Source: Enteractinococcus helveticum
GTDB taxonomy: Bacteria > Actinomycetota > Actinomycetes > Actinomycetales > Micrococcaceae
Assembly (NCBI RefSeq): GCF_020742345.1
Contig: NZ_DYXC01000059.1
Span: 1-17,449 of the forward strand
Direction: 5' to 3'
Length of the DNA stretch: 17,449 nt
Shown here: positions 8,173-15,440 of the stretch, piece after piece
Position numbering within the stretch: position 1 is the first letter of the stretch
Layout: the number at the start of each line of letters is the position of its first letter
The notes under the pieces: generated by a model
Databases searched by the model: none
Seen by the model: only the letters and a program-made list of their open reading frames with translations
What the model was told of the DNA's origin: nothing
Translations under genes and position numbers: made by a program

Positions 8173-8469
8173 ATGTTATTTCTTGCACGCATGGACGTCG
8201 TCTTCCCGGAATCCATGGACGCTGCCACCAAGGCCGATTTCCAAGTTCGGGAGAAAGAATACTCCGGCAACCTGCAGCGCCAAGGCGTCATGAAAGGCAT
8301 CTGGCGCGTTGTTGGGGAGTATGCCAACTACTCAATCTTTGATGTTGACGGCCATGATGAGCTGCACGAGATTCTGTCGGGTTTCCCGATGTTTGCCTAC
8401 ATGAATGTCAAGGTCACACCGTTAGCCAAGCACCCCAACGCCACCACTGATGACTTCTTTGGCGCGTAG
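8173..8469 (+). CDS. catC: muconolactone delta-isomerase (CatC)
   Basis: The 98-residue protein matches CatC closely along its whole length. It starts MLFLARMDV, contains WRVVGEYANYSIFDV and ends with the FPMFAYMNVKVTPLAKHP segment typical of the family, whose usual length is 92-98 residues. CatC moves the double bond of muconolactone to give beta-ketoadipate enol-lactone, the step after the muconate cycloisomerase encoded on the other strand. A GAAAGGA ribosome site precedes the ATG at 6 nt. It is transcribed divergently from catR-catB and stands alone, with 343 bp before the next gene. A diverged paralogue is at 12286-12567. Confidence 0.92.
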   Translation: MLFLARMDVVFPESMDAATKADFQVREKEYSGNLQRQGVMKGIWRVVGEYANYSIFDVDGHDELHEILSGFPMFAYMNVKVTPLAKHPNATTDDFFGA

Positions 8470-8812
8470 TTCAAGATAGGGGTCTGCCCGGATTGTTGGG
8501 CTAGCGCTCCAACTCTTTCACTCGGTCCTCGTAGTCTTCTGCTGCGAGGGTTTTCGCTGATGGGCACAGTGAGAGAACAACTCCTGCACGGTCAGTAAAG
8601 AAGGGTTGAGACTGCACTAATTTCATCCTGATGTGATTGTGGTTCGACCCCTTGAATGAAGATGGGGCTAGCGGGCAGTTGGGACATTTGTCTCGGTTCT
8701 ATCTACGACGGCTTGCGCATCCGGATTAGGCCATTTCTCTATACCCTTGGTGAGGTAGTTCACTATCGTCAGCGCAGTGCATCACTGCACAATGTGACAA
8801 GGGGTATAGTCC
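8470..8812. promoter_or_regulatory. intergenic region before the second transporter
   Basis: This 343-bp gap has no clear gene. The minus strand is open for about 60 codons ending at 8501, with an internal ATG at 8624-8626 that would give a 41-residue product, but no ribosome site supports it. The dyad GACATTTGTC at 8693-8702 recurs exactly at 10182-10191 before ligA. Just before the transporter, GTGCA-N4-TGCAC spans 8777-8790, overlapping CAGTG-N3-CACTG at 8775-8787, a plausible operator or stem. The transporter ribosome site AAGGGG is at 8799-8804. Confidence 0.4.
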
Positions 8813-10171
8813 ATGAGTGACTCAACCAGGTTCTCTTCAAATGTTTCTGCTGTGGCAGAAGCAGATCAAGATAACCAAACTGCCAGCGCACCAACCGCCA
8901 AAGAGCGGCGCAGGGTCTTAGGTGCATCATTACTCGGAACCGCTGTCGAGTGGTACGACTTCTTCATCTATGGCTCAGCTGCTGCGCTAATTTTCGGTCC
9001 GCAATTCTTCCCAACTGAGGATCCGCTGGCCGGCACGCTCGCGGCATTTGCTACATTTGCGGTGGGGTTCATTGCTCGCCCGCTCGGCGGCGTCATTATG
9101 GGTCACTACGGCGACCGCGTTGGTCGAAAATCCATGCTCATGTTCTCTATGATGCTCATGGGGGTAGCTACCGTAGGGATCGGACTGCTGCCAAACTATG
9201 CGGCGATTGGCATGTGGGCGCCAATCCTGCTGGTGCTGCTGCGTCTATTGCAAGGCGTCGGTGTGGGCGGCGAATGGGGTGGTGCGGTGTTAATGGCTGT
9301 GGAATACTCCCCGTCCAATAAACGAGCCCTTTACGGGGCTTTCCCACAGATGGGGCTACCCATCGGGATTATCGCATCCAACATTGTCTTCATCGTCGTC
9401 ACCAACATCATGGCCCCAGAAATGTTCCAGGCCTGGGGCTGGCGCATCCCATTTCTCTTCAGCGCCGTGCTAGTTGGTATCGCGCTTTGGATCCGGTTGC
9501 GAGTTGAAGACTCCCCGGCGTTTAAGGCAGTCCAGTCCAAGGACGAAGTGGCGAAAGCGCCACTGGTTGACCTGTTGAAAAATCATCTGGGAACCGTGTT
9601 GTTGGCCGGCACCATTTCGATTGCTTCGCCTGCGCTGGGCTATCTGTATTCCGTATGGATGCTGTCGCACCGCGAAAACCTGGGCGCCGATGGCGTTTCA
9701 CAGAACCTCATGCTAGCACTGATTATCTGGGGTGCAGTATGCCACCTGGTAACTGTGGCGCTGGGTGCGGTGCTAGCCGATAAATTCACCCAGAAACGCA
9801 TCTTTTTGTGGGGCGCAGGCTTATTGGCTGTCTTTGCCTTCCCCTTCTTCTGGCTGGTCGACACCGGTGCTTGGTACAACATTGCCATCGCCTTTGCCCT
9901 GATGCTGCTGGCTCAATCGCTGATGGCAGGCCCGCAGGCGGCTCTTGTGGCGGAACTGTTCCCGGCCGAAGTGCGGTACTCGGGTGCCTCAGTGGCTTAT
10001 CAAATCGGGTCGATTCTGGGCGGCGGGTTCATGCCGCTGATTGCGACCAGTCTGTATGCGGCATTCAATGATTCGTGGCCGATTGCGACCTACATGTTCA
10101 TTCTCGCCGCCGTCAGCTTTATTGCCATGGCTGTGCTGAAGGTTGGCAAATACCGTGCATCGGTCGACTAA
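8813..10171 (+). CDS. MFS transporter, metabolite:H+ symporter (MHS) family, aromatic acid uptake
   Basis: The 452-residue MHS-family symporter has about 12 membrane helices. Landmarks are TAVEWYDFFIYG at about 43-54, the MFS motif MGHYGDRVGRK in the helix 2-3 loop, VGGEWGGAVLM in helix 5 and the AEVRYSGASVAY segment late in the protein. The first 40 residues are polar and predicted cytoplasmic. Its place directly before ligAB on the same strand suggests uptake of the aromatic acid that this cluster degrades, such as vanillate, protocatechuate or a gallate derivative; the substrate is inferred from context only. The ATG has AAGGGG at 8 nt. It is paralogous to the minus-strand transporter at 3549-4913, but the second halves differ substantially. 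Confidence 0.9.
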   Translation: MSDSTRFSSNVSAVAEADQDNQTASAPTAKERRRVLGASLLGTAVEWYDFFIYGSAAALIFGPQFFPTEDPLAGTLAAFATFAVGFIARPLGGVIMGHYGDRVGRKSMLMFSMMLMGVATVGIGLLPNYAAIGMWAPILLVLLRLLQGVGVGGEWGGAVLMAVEYSPSNKRALYGAFPQMGLPIGIIASNIVFIVVTNIMAPEMFQAWGWRIPFLFSAVLVGIALWIRLRVEDSPAFKAVQSKDEVAKAPLVDLLKNHLGTVLLAGTISIASPALGYLYSVWMLSHRENLGADGVSQNLMLALIIWGAVCHLVTVALGAVLADKFTQKRIFLWGAGLLAVFAFPFFWLVDTGAWYNIAIAFALMLLAQSLMAGPQAALVAELFPAEVRYSGASVAYQIGSILGGGFMPLIATSLYAAFNDSWPIATYMFILAAVSFIAMAVLKVGKYRASVD

Positions 10172-10181
10172 CTAGGTTCGC

Positions 10182-10191
10182 GACATTTGTC
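10182..10191. promoter_or_regulatory. dyad GACATTTGTC before ligA, repeated at 8693
   Basis: CGACA-TT-TGTCG is a 12-bp dyad at 10181-10192, just after the transporter stop codon and about 98 bp before ligA. Its inner 10 bases are identical to 8693-8702 upstream of the transporter. A related dyad with the same CAAATG core on the other strand, GTCAAATGAC, lies in the gap before the O-demethylase gene (15425-15434). A shared operator for the two-component regulator encoded in this cluster is possible, but a 10-base match alone can occur by chance. Confidence 0.3.
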
Positions 10192-10289
10192 GTAGTCGAG
10201 GTAGGTCACTAGCCGCTGCAGAACCTTGCACGGCATTCATAACCTATGAGTGAGACCAATCACAAGGATAGTAAGGAGTGGAGGAAACG

Positions 10290-10649
10290 ATGTCTACGCT
10301 TACCCCCGTCGTCGAGGGCGCATATGTTTACGACACCAAGCTGAGTAATCAAGGTCGTAATCTCAACAGAATGTGCTTCTCTCTGAAAGACGCCGAAAAC
10401 CGTGAGAAGTTCCAGGCGGATGAAGCAGCATACTGCGCCGCCTATAACCTCACCGAAGAACAGCAGCAGGCCGTCTTGGATCGTGACTGGATCAGCATGA
10501 TCGAAAAAGGTGGCGCTTCGATTTTCTACATCATCAAATTAGCGGCAATTGACCACAAATCCATGCAGGATCTCGGAGGCATTTTCACCGGGATGACTAC
10601 TGAAGAATTCGTTGCAGAGTTACGCGCAGGAGGACGGAAGTTTGGCTGA
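10290..10649 (+). CDS. ligA: LigA-type small (alpha) subunit of class III extradiol dioxygenase
   Basis: The 119-residue helical protein of the LigA family (protocatechuate 4,5-dioxygenase alpha chain) caps the active site of the beta chain. The recognisable core includes NLNRMCFSLKDAENREKF, the DEAAYCAAYNLTEEQ segment, VLDRDWISMIEKGG and GMTTEEFVAEL. The ATG at 10290 has GGAGGA at 10280-10285; a GTG four codons upstream (10278) is in frame but lies inside that purine-rich ribosome site and is less likely. Its stop overlaps the start of ligB by 8 bp, so the subunits are translationally coupled and made in equal amounts. The family also includes caps of gallate and other catechol dioxygenases. 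Confidence 0.9.
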   Translation: MSTLTPVVEGAYVYDTKLSNQGRNLNRMCFSLKDAENREKFQADEAAYCAAYNLTEEQQQAVLDRDWISMIEKGGASIFYIIKLAAIDHKSMQDLGGIFTGMTTEEFVAELRAGGRKFG

Positions 10650-11520
10650 AATTATTTGGGGTCTGGCAACCTCGCACGTACCATCCATTGGTGCAGCGAT
10701 GGACCGCAACAAGACCGAAGACGAATATTGGAAACCACTGTTTGACGGCTACGGCCCGGCACGCGCATGGATGGCCGAACATAAGCCCGACGTCGCTATT
10801 GTTGTCTACAACGATCATGCCAACGCTCTTGGGTTGGAAATGATCCCGACGTTTTCTATCGGTACTGCCGAACGCTATAACGTCGCTGATGAAGGATACG
10901 GTCCGCGCTCCGTGCCAAATGTCGAAGGCGACTTGGATCTATCTGAACACCTGCTGGTCAATCTGGTTGACGAAGGCTTCGATATGACCGCCCTGCAGGA
11001 ACTGGATGTTGATCACGGCTGCACCGTGCCACTATCGGTCTACACTCCTGATCCAGGTGATGCCTGGCCATGCCGTGTTGTGCCCATGCTGGTCAACGTC
11101 CTACAGTACCCGCAACCAACGGCAGCTCGTTGCCTCGCACTGGGTGAAGCACTGGGACGCGCCATTCGGTCATATCCAAAAGATATCAAAGTTGCCGTCT
11201 TCGGTACCGGTGGCATGTCGCACCAGCTGTCTGGTGAACGTGCCGGACTGATTAACGAAGAATTCGACCGGAACTTCTTGGAGAAAATCGAAACCGATCC
11301 GCAGTCTTTGGCTGCAATTTCTCGTGGTGAATATATTGAACAAGCCGGCTCGGAAGGCATTGAGATGATCATGTGGCTGATCATGCGCGGCGCTTTGGGG
11401 GACGACATCACCAGAATCCACGACACCTATCATGTCCCGGCATCCAATACCGCAGCTGCCCTGGCCTTATTTGCTACGGAAGCTGTCAACGCCAAGGATA
11501 ACGAACTCGCAGCAGTTTAG
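10642..11520 (+). CDS. ligB: LigB-type catalytic (beta) subunit, protocatechuate 4,5-dioxygenase-like class III extradiol dioxygenase
   Basis: This catalytic chain of 292 residues uses non-haem Fe(II) to cleave a catechol-type ring next to the diol. With the TTG start at 10642 the numbering falls on that of Sphingobium LigB (recalled from memory): iron ligands His12, His59 and Glu241 (LigB His12, His61, Glu242), plus His125 and the acid-base His194 (LigB His127, His195). The start is supported by AGGAGGA at 10628-10634, 7 nt upstream and inside ligA, and by the His12 alignment; a longer in-frame TTG at 10612 adds ten residues unlike the family. Similarity runs through the whole length, including NDHA, DVDHGCTVPLS, GTGGMSHQL and the C-terminal HIPASNTA-like motif. 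Protocatechuate is the first candidate substrate; gallate or 3-O-methylgallate are alternatives. Confidence 0.93.
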   Translation: MAEIIWGLATSHVPSIGAAMDRNKTEDEYWKPLFDGYGPARAWMAEHKPDVAIVVYNDHANALGLEMIPTFSIGTAERYNVADEGYGPRSVPNVEGDLDLSEHLLVNLVDEGFDMTALQELDVDHGCTVPLSVYTPDPGDAWPCRVVPMLVNVLQYPQPTAARCLALGEALGRAIRSYPKDIKVAVFGTGGMSHQLSGERAGLINEEFDRNFLEKIETDPQSLAAISRGEYIEQAGSEGIEMIMWLIMRGALGDDITRIHDTYHVPASNTAAALALFATEAVNAKDNELAAV

Positions 11521-11575
11521 GACTCGAAACGAAGAGGCGGTGGGAGAAAATCCACCAGGTAATGAGGGGAGAAAA

Positions 11576-12289
11576 ATGAGTACATTTGTACTGGTCCACG
11601 GTGCTTGGCACGGTGGATGGTGCTGGCAGCGGACCGCTCCATTGTTGGAGCGTGCTGGCCATGAAGTCCACACACCCACACTGACGGGGCTATCGAATAC
11701 GGCCCATTTATTGTCGCCGGCGGTAGGTCTTGATACTCATATTGAAGACATCGTCAGCTACATTGAGGCATATGATCTCAGCGAGGTAACCCTGGTCGGT
11801 CACAGCTACGGTGGCCAGGTCATTACCGGTGTTGCCGACCGCATTCCAGATCGTTTGGCTCGTCGGGTTCACTTAGACGGTTTTATCGGTGACGGCCGCC
11901 CAGCTATTGAGCTGCTGCCTGAGGGTCCTGCCGGGCACTACCGACATTCGGTAACAGAACAGGGCTTCGACTGGCTCATTCCGCTGCGCCCCTTAGAGAA
12001 ACTTGGCGTCACCGACTCCCTAGACCTGGAATGGCTGACACCGCGGCTGACCCCGCATCCGTGGAAGACCTATACCGATGCATTGTCGCTCAGTGGTAAC
12101 CATGAGAAGGTCACCGGGGTGTTTATTGAAAGTGTCGACTGGATGCGTGTCTTCCAAAAATATGCCGAGATCGCCAAAGAATCTGGTTGGGAAACATATA
12201 CGCTGAACACCGGACACGAATCGATGGTCACAGCGCCTGGCGAACTGGCAGACACTTTGCTGACCATTGTTGAAAAGGACAACGCATGA
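11576..12289 (+). CDS. alpha/beta-fold hydrolase
   Basis: This is a single-domain alpha/beta hydrolase of 237 residues. The oxyanion-hole loop is LVHGAWHGGWCW (6-17), the nucleophile elbow is GHSYGG with Ser77, and the catalytic His is His214 in NTGHESM. The short length and the HGAWHGGWCW start resemble the small esterase/hydroxynitrile-lyase group, which acts on esters and lactones. It is not a carbon-carbon hydrolase of the MhpC type by obvious signature. The ATG at 11576 follows AGGGGAG; the stop overlaps the next start as ATGA (12286-12289). It sits between ligB and a CatC-like gene, so hydrolysis of a lactone or pyrone formed after ring cleavage, or of an aromatic ester feeding the pathway, are the two plausible roles. 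The usual pyrone hydrolase LigI is an amidohydrolase and not related. Confidence 0.85.
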   Translation: MSTFVLVHGAWHGGWCWQRTAPLLERAGHEVHTPTLTGLSNTAHLLSPAVGLDTHIEDIVSYIEAYDLSEVTLVGHSYGGQVITGVADRIPDRLARRVHLDGFIGDGRPAIELLPEGPAGHYRHSVTEQGFDWLIPLRPLEKLGVTDSLDLEWLTPRLTPHPWKTYTDALSLSGNHEKVTGVFIESVDWMRVFQKYAEIAKESGWETYTLNTGHESMVTAPGELADTLLTIVEKDNA

Positions 12290-12567
12290 GCATGGAATTC
12301 TTGGTTCGTTTTGAAACCTTCTTGCCAGAGTCCATGAGTCAAGAAACAGTCAAAGCCCTGAAAACTGCTGAACGGCAGCGTGCCATGGAACTGCGTGAAG
12401 CCGGGATTTTAAAAAGGCTGTGGCGGGTCCCAGGACGACGGGCAACCGTTGGGCTGTGGCAGGCCACTTCAGCCACTGAACTCCACGAAGCCCTGGCCTC
12501 ACTGCCGCAGTTCCCCTGGATGGACGTTGCGGTAGAACCCTTGGCAACCCACCCGCAGGAGCAGTAG
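12286..12567 (+). CDS. divergent muconolactone isomerase-family protein (CatC-like)
   Basis: The 93-residue product keeps the CatC frame: an N-terminal strand, then LREAGILKRLWRVPGRRA, and a C-terminal LHEALASLPQFPWMDVAVEPLATHP that matches the end of muconolactone isomerases. It departs at the central ANYSIFDV segment, which here reads ATVGLWQAT, so substrate contacts have probably changed. It overlaps the hydrolase gene by four bases (ATGA) and precedes the dehydrogenase by four bases, hence it is firmly part of the ring-cleavage operon. An isomerase acting on a downstream intermediate of LigAB cleavage is the natural guess; muconolactone itself is already served by the CatC at 8173. A second ATG two codons later is an alternative start. 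Confidence 0.85.
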   Translation: MSMEFLVRFETFLPESMSQETVKALKTAERQRAMELREAGILKRLWRVPGRRATVGLWQATSATELHEALASLPQFPWMDVAVEPLATHPQEQ

Positions 12568-12571
12568 TTTC

Positions 12572-13348
12572 GTGGCAAATACACACGATCACGCCACCGG
12601 GCAGCCGCGAGCCATCGCACAACGGCTGTCCGGTACGTGCGCCATCGTCACCGGTGCTGCGCAGGGTATTGGCCGGGCCATCGCCGACAGGCTGGCCGCC
12701 GAAGGCAGCCATGTTGTGTGCCTGGATGTCCACGAAATGGCAGCACCGGTGGTGCAAGGTCAAGAATTTCACTTCTGCGATGTCACAGACGTCCACCAGG
12801 TGCAAGACGTCGTCGCCAACGTACTCGCCGAACACGGTGGTGTGGACATTCTGGTCAATAACGCTGGACTATTAGAACAGGCACGCTCACTGCGCGACGT
12901 CACTTCCGAACAATTGCATCAGTACTTCGATACCAATGCTGTTGGTCCGATGCTCATGGTTCAAGCCGCCTATGATGCGCTCATCACGAGTACGTGGCGA
13001 GGTAGAGTTATTAATATCGCCTCGCGGACCTTTTTCACCGGCAGCTCCAGGCAGCCAGCCTATGTGGCGTCGAAAGGCGCACTACTGGGCCTGACGAGGG
13101 TCATGGCGCATGAACTTGGCGAATACGGCGTCACCGTGAATGCCGTGGTGCCATCCCAGATTGCCAGCCCCGGAACACGCCGGTACACCTCCGATGAAGC
13201 TTTTGCTTCAACTATGGGCCGTCAGGCGATTCGTGAGTTCGTCACCGGCGATGATGTTGCTGGCAGCGTTGCATTCCTCGCGTCCCCGGATGGGACTATG
13301 ATGACGGGACAAACCGTGGTCTGCGATGGCGGCGGACTGATGCGATAA
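12572..13348 (+). CDS. short-chain dehydrogenase/reductase (SDR), NAD-type
   Basis: The 258-residue classical SDR has the Rossmann glycine motif TGAAQGIG (27-34), an acidic residue at the end of the second strand (Asp52 in LDVHE) that favours NAD over NADP, Asp70, NNAG (96-99) and the catalytic set Ser151, Tyr164 and Lys168 (YVASK). Active-site spacing is normal, so the enzyme should be functional. GTG is the start, 4 bp after the CatC-like stop, with AGGAG at 12557-12561. In the operon it could oxidise a hydroxyl or hemiacetal formed after ring cleavage, in the place held by LigC (an unrelated Gfo/Idh-type enzyme) in sphingomonads, or dehydrogenate an aromatic alcohol or dihydrodiol upstream. 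Sequence does not decide between these. Confidence 0.88.
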   Translation: MANTHDHATGQPRAIAQRLSGTCAIVTGAAQGIGRAIADRLAAEGSHVVCLDVHEMAAPVVQGQEFHFCDVTDVHQVQDVVANVLAEHGGVDILVNNAGLLEQARSLRDVTSEQLHQYFDTNAVGPMLMVQAAYDALITSTWRGRVINIASRTFFTGSSRQPAYVASKGALLGLTRVMAHELGEYGVTVNAVVPSQIASPGTRRYTSDEAFASTMGRQAIREFVTGDDVAGSVAFLASPDGTMMTGQTVVCDGGGLMR

Positions 13349-13385
13349 GCGTGAATTTCCCACCGTTTGAAGGATGAATCTTGCC

Positions 13386-14717
13386 ATGGGCACACCAGAT
13401 TTCAACGCTACAGACATAGCTGCTCGTGATGCCAAAATCCAAGATCTTCAGCAACAGCTTGCCGACGCGCGCCGTCAAGAACAATATCTAACGGCGGTAA
13501 CGCGCACGACCGCCAACCTGGCCTCGGAACGCTCTTTGCCATTGACCTTGACGGCAATGGCCGAGGAGATCGTGCAAGCTGATGAGCTCGTCGGTGTCCA
13601 AGTGTTGACGAATGAGCATGCCAGCGGCAAGCTCCACATGCTGGGCATGGCAGGATTCCCGCCATCGCTGAGCAGCTCATTTTACGCCAAACTCAAACAA
13701 TGTGAGCAGCTTGGTGCAGACCTCATGATGCTCAAAGCATTCCATCTTGCTAAACCAGTGGTCATCGAAAACCGCTACGAGGAGGTCATGTCGGATCCAT
13801 GCTGGCAGCCACTGCACGAATACCATCGGGAACCGCGCTGGGGAGACTTCGCCTCGTTTCCGATCATTGTGCGGGGAAAGACCGTGGGGATACTGAACGC
13901 CTTTGTAACCCCCGGATTTAAGGTCGACGCTCGCAGTTACGCATTTTTGAGTTCCATGGCCGAACAGGCCGCTTTTGCCATTGACTATGCCTCACTATTG
14001 GACGAGGAGCGGCAAATTGCTCAACGCCAAGAACGGCAGCAACTCGCCAGGAACCTGCACGACTCTGTTGTTCAACAAGTCTTTTCGATGGGTATGCTGT
14101 CGCAGACCGTAAGCGTTTTGGCTCAGAAAAATGATGCCAAAGTGTCGGCGCGGATCTTGGAAACCTCCCGCGATCTGGAAGACATCACATCATCGGTGCT
14201 CAAAGATCTCCGGATGCTGGTTGCACAACTAAAGCCCACGGTCATTGACGAGGGAGCATTTCGGCGCGCGTTGGAGACCTTTCAATCCACCACGCACCGG
14301 CAAACCGGGTTGGAGATTTCTACTCGAGTGGATCCGCGAGTCGACATGCTGGAACGAGAATTGGCCGAAGACCTCTATCACGTGATTGCAGAAGCAGTGC
14401 ATAACGCGGTCAAACATAGCTCGGCCAGCGAGATCGACATCGACATTGTCATCGATGACCAACTGATGCTGACCGTCCAAGACAACGGAAACTCAGCTCA
14501 TCATCAACTCTCACCGCACCACCTCGTCACTGCCGATCACCTGCCAAAACCCGGTAACGGTTTGAGTTTCATGCGAGAACGCGTGGAACGGTGGCAGGGA
14601 GAATTTTCTGTAGACTTTGGTGTCCCTCGAGGTACCGTTGTGCAGGCTAAGATGCCCGTGCTGCTACGACAGCCCCGAGATGAAGACAGTGTTTTGGGTC
14701 CTGGAGGGAATGGATAA
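13386..14717 (+). CDS. soluble GAF-domain sensor histidine kinase (HisKA_3, NarL-partner type)
   Basis: This cytoplasmic histidine kinase has about 443 residues and no membrane segment or signal peptide. Order: a short N-terminal coiled coil (about 8-35), a GAF sensor domain (about 40-205), a HisKA_3 dimerisation helix with the phospho-acceptor His225 in ARNLHDSVVQQ, and a HATPase_c domain with the N box EAVHNAVKH, DNGN and GNGLSFMRERV. GAF kinases of this kind sense small ligands or redox state in the cytoplasm. An in-frame ATG at 13374 abuts the GAAGG ribosome site and is too close, so 13386 is preferred. It overlaps the response regulator by one base (TAATG) and follows the dehydrogenase by 37 bp, so regulator genes and enzymes are likely transcribed together. 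Confidence 0.9.
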   Translation: MGTPDFNATDIAARDAKIQDLQQQLADARRQEQYLTAVTRTTANLASERSLPLTLTAMAEEIVQADELVGVQVLTNEHASGKLHMLGMAGFPPSLSSSFYAKLKQCEQLGADLMMLKAFHLAKPVVIENRYEEVMSDPCWQPLHEYHREPRWGDFASFPIIVRGKTVGILNAFVTPGFKVDARSYAFLSSMAEQAAFAIDYASLLDEERQIAQRQERQQLARNLHDSVVQQVFSMGMLSQTVSVLAQKNDAKVSARILETSRDLEDITSSVLKDLRMLVAQLKPTVIDEGAFRRALETFQSTTHRQTGLEISTRVDPRVDMLERELAEDLYHVIAEAVHNAVKHSSASEIDIDIVIDDQLMLTVQDNGNSAHHQLSPHHLVTADHLPKPGNGLSFMRERVERWQGEFSVDFGVPRGTVVQAKMPVLLRQPRDEDSVLGPGGNG

Positions 14718-15406
14718 TGCCGAAAGAAATTGATATGCCGTCCGACACCGGTCACCAGGATACGCTCAAAGTTTTTGTTGTTGACGACCACGCCATAGCT
14801 CGTCGCGGTATCGCTGCATATTTAGACGTCCTCGACGATATGGAAACCATCGGGGAAGCCATAGACGGACAAGATGCCCTGGACCAAATGGCTGAATTCG
14901 CGGCATTCAAGAAATTACCGGATGTCGTACTGCTGGATTTGTTGATGCCCCGGTTAGACGGTGTGAGCACCCTGAAGATCCTGCGTGAAAAATACCCGCA
15001 AGTCCAGGTCGTGATTCTGACCAGCTACGACGAAGTCGAACGCATGAACACTGTGATGCGCCTGGGTGCAGCTGGTTATCTGTTAAAAGATGCCGGACCG
15101 CTTGAAGTCGCTTCAGCAATTCGCGCCGCGGTGAAAGATGAAGTATTTATTGCCACCTCGATGGCGAAGAAACTCACCCAAATGATGAACTCGCCAGCCA
15201 GCGGCATTTCCTCGTTGACCGAACGTGAACGGACCGTGCTGATGCTTGTGGGGGAGGGATGTTCCAATCAGGAGATCGCTAAGCGACTCCATATTAGCGA
15301 GCGGACTGCACGGACCCACGTGTCCAATATGTTGGGCAAACTCAATCTGAGCTCTCGGACCCAAGCAGCGCTGCTGGCCGTCAACTCGGGGCTCATCGCT
15401 CCCTAA
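14717..15406 (+). CDS. NarL/FixJ-family response regulator
   Basis: The 229-residue response regulator has a receiver domain at about 17-135, with acidic residues Asp23 and Asp24, phospho-acceptor Asp74 in VLLDLLMP and the conserved Lys in YLLKDAG. A LuxR-type helix-turn-helix follows at about 165-228 (LTERERTVL, then NQEIAKRLHISERTARTHVSNML). It is translationally coupled to the kinase, with GGAGGG at 14703-14708 and a TAATG overlap, so they form one two-component system. Dyads at 8693, 10182 and in the 15407-15586 gap are candidate targets, which would make it a regulator of this catabolic cluster. A stem-loop follows the stop codon. Confidence 0.93.
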   Translation: MPKEIDMPSDTGHQDTLKVFVVDDHAIARRGIAAYLDVLDDMETIGEAIDGQDALDQMAEFAAFKKLPDVVLLDLLMPRLDGVSTLKILREKYPQVQVVILTSYDEVERMNTVMRLGAAGYLLKDAGPLEVASAIRAAVKDEVFIATSMAKKLTQMMNSPASGISSLTERERTVLMLVGEGCSNQEIAKRLHISERTARTHVSNMLGKLNLSSRTQAALLAVNSGLIAP

Positions 15407-15418
15407 GAACTTGGCGCC

Positions 15419-15440
15419 AGCTACGTCAAATGACGTAGCT
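15419..15440. promoter_or_regulatory. perfect dyad between response regulator and O-demethylase genes
   Basis: AGCTACGTCA (15419-15428) and TGACGTAGCT (15431-15440) are exact reverse complements separated by AA, 13 bp after the response-regulator stop. As RNA it would fold with a loop of about 4-6 nt. There is no T-run, so it may be a weak terminator separating the demethylase transcript, or a protein-binding operator. A second palindrome, CACGATCGTG at 15503-15512, lies nearer the demethylase start. Confidence 0.5.

Noticed and set aside
7798..8812. possible mobile-element remnant around catC
   Set aside because: I found no transposase signature, terminal inverted repeats or target duplications in the two gaps beside catC.
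11432..11575. longer upstream start for the alpha/beta hydrolase
   Set aside because: It would overlap the end of ligB by about 90 bp; the ATG at 11576 has a strong AGGGGAG and begins exactly at the MSTFVLVHGAWHGG family start.
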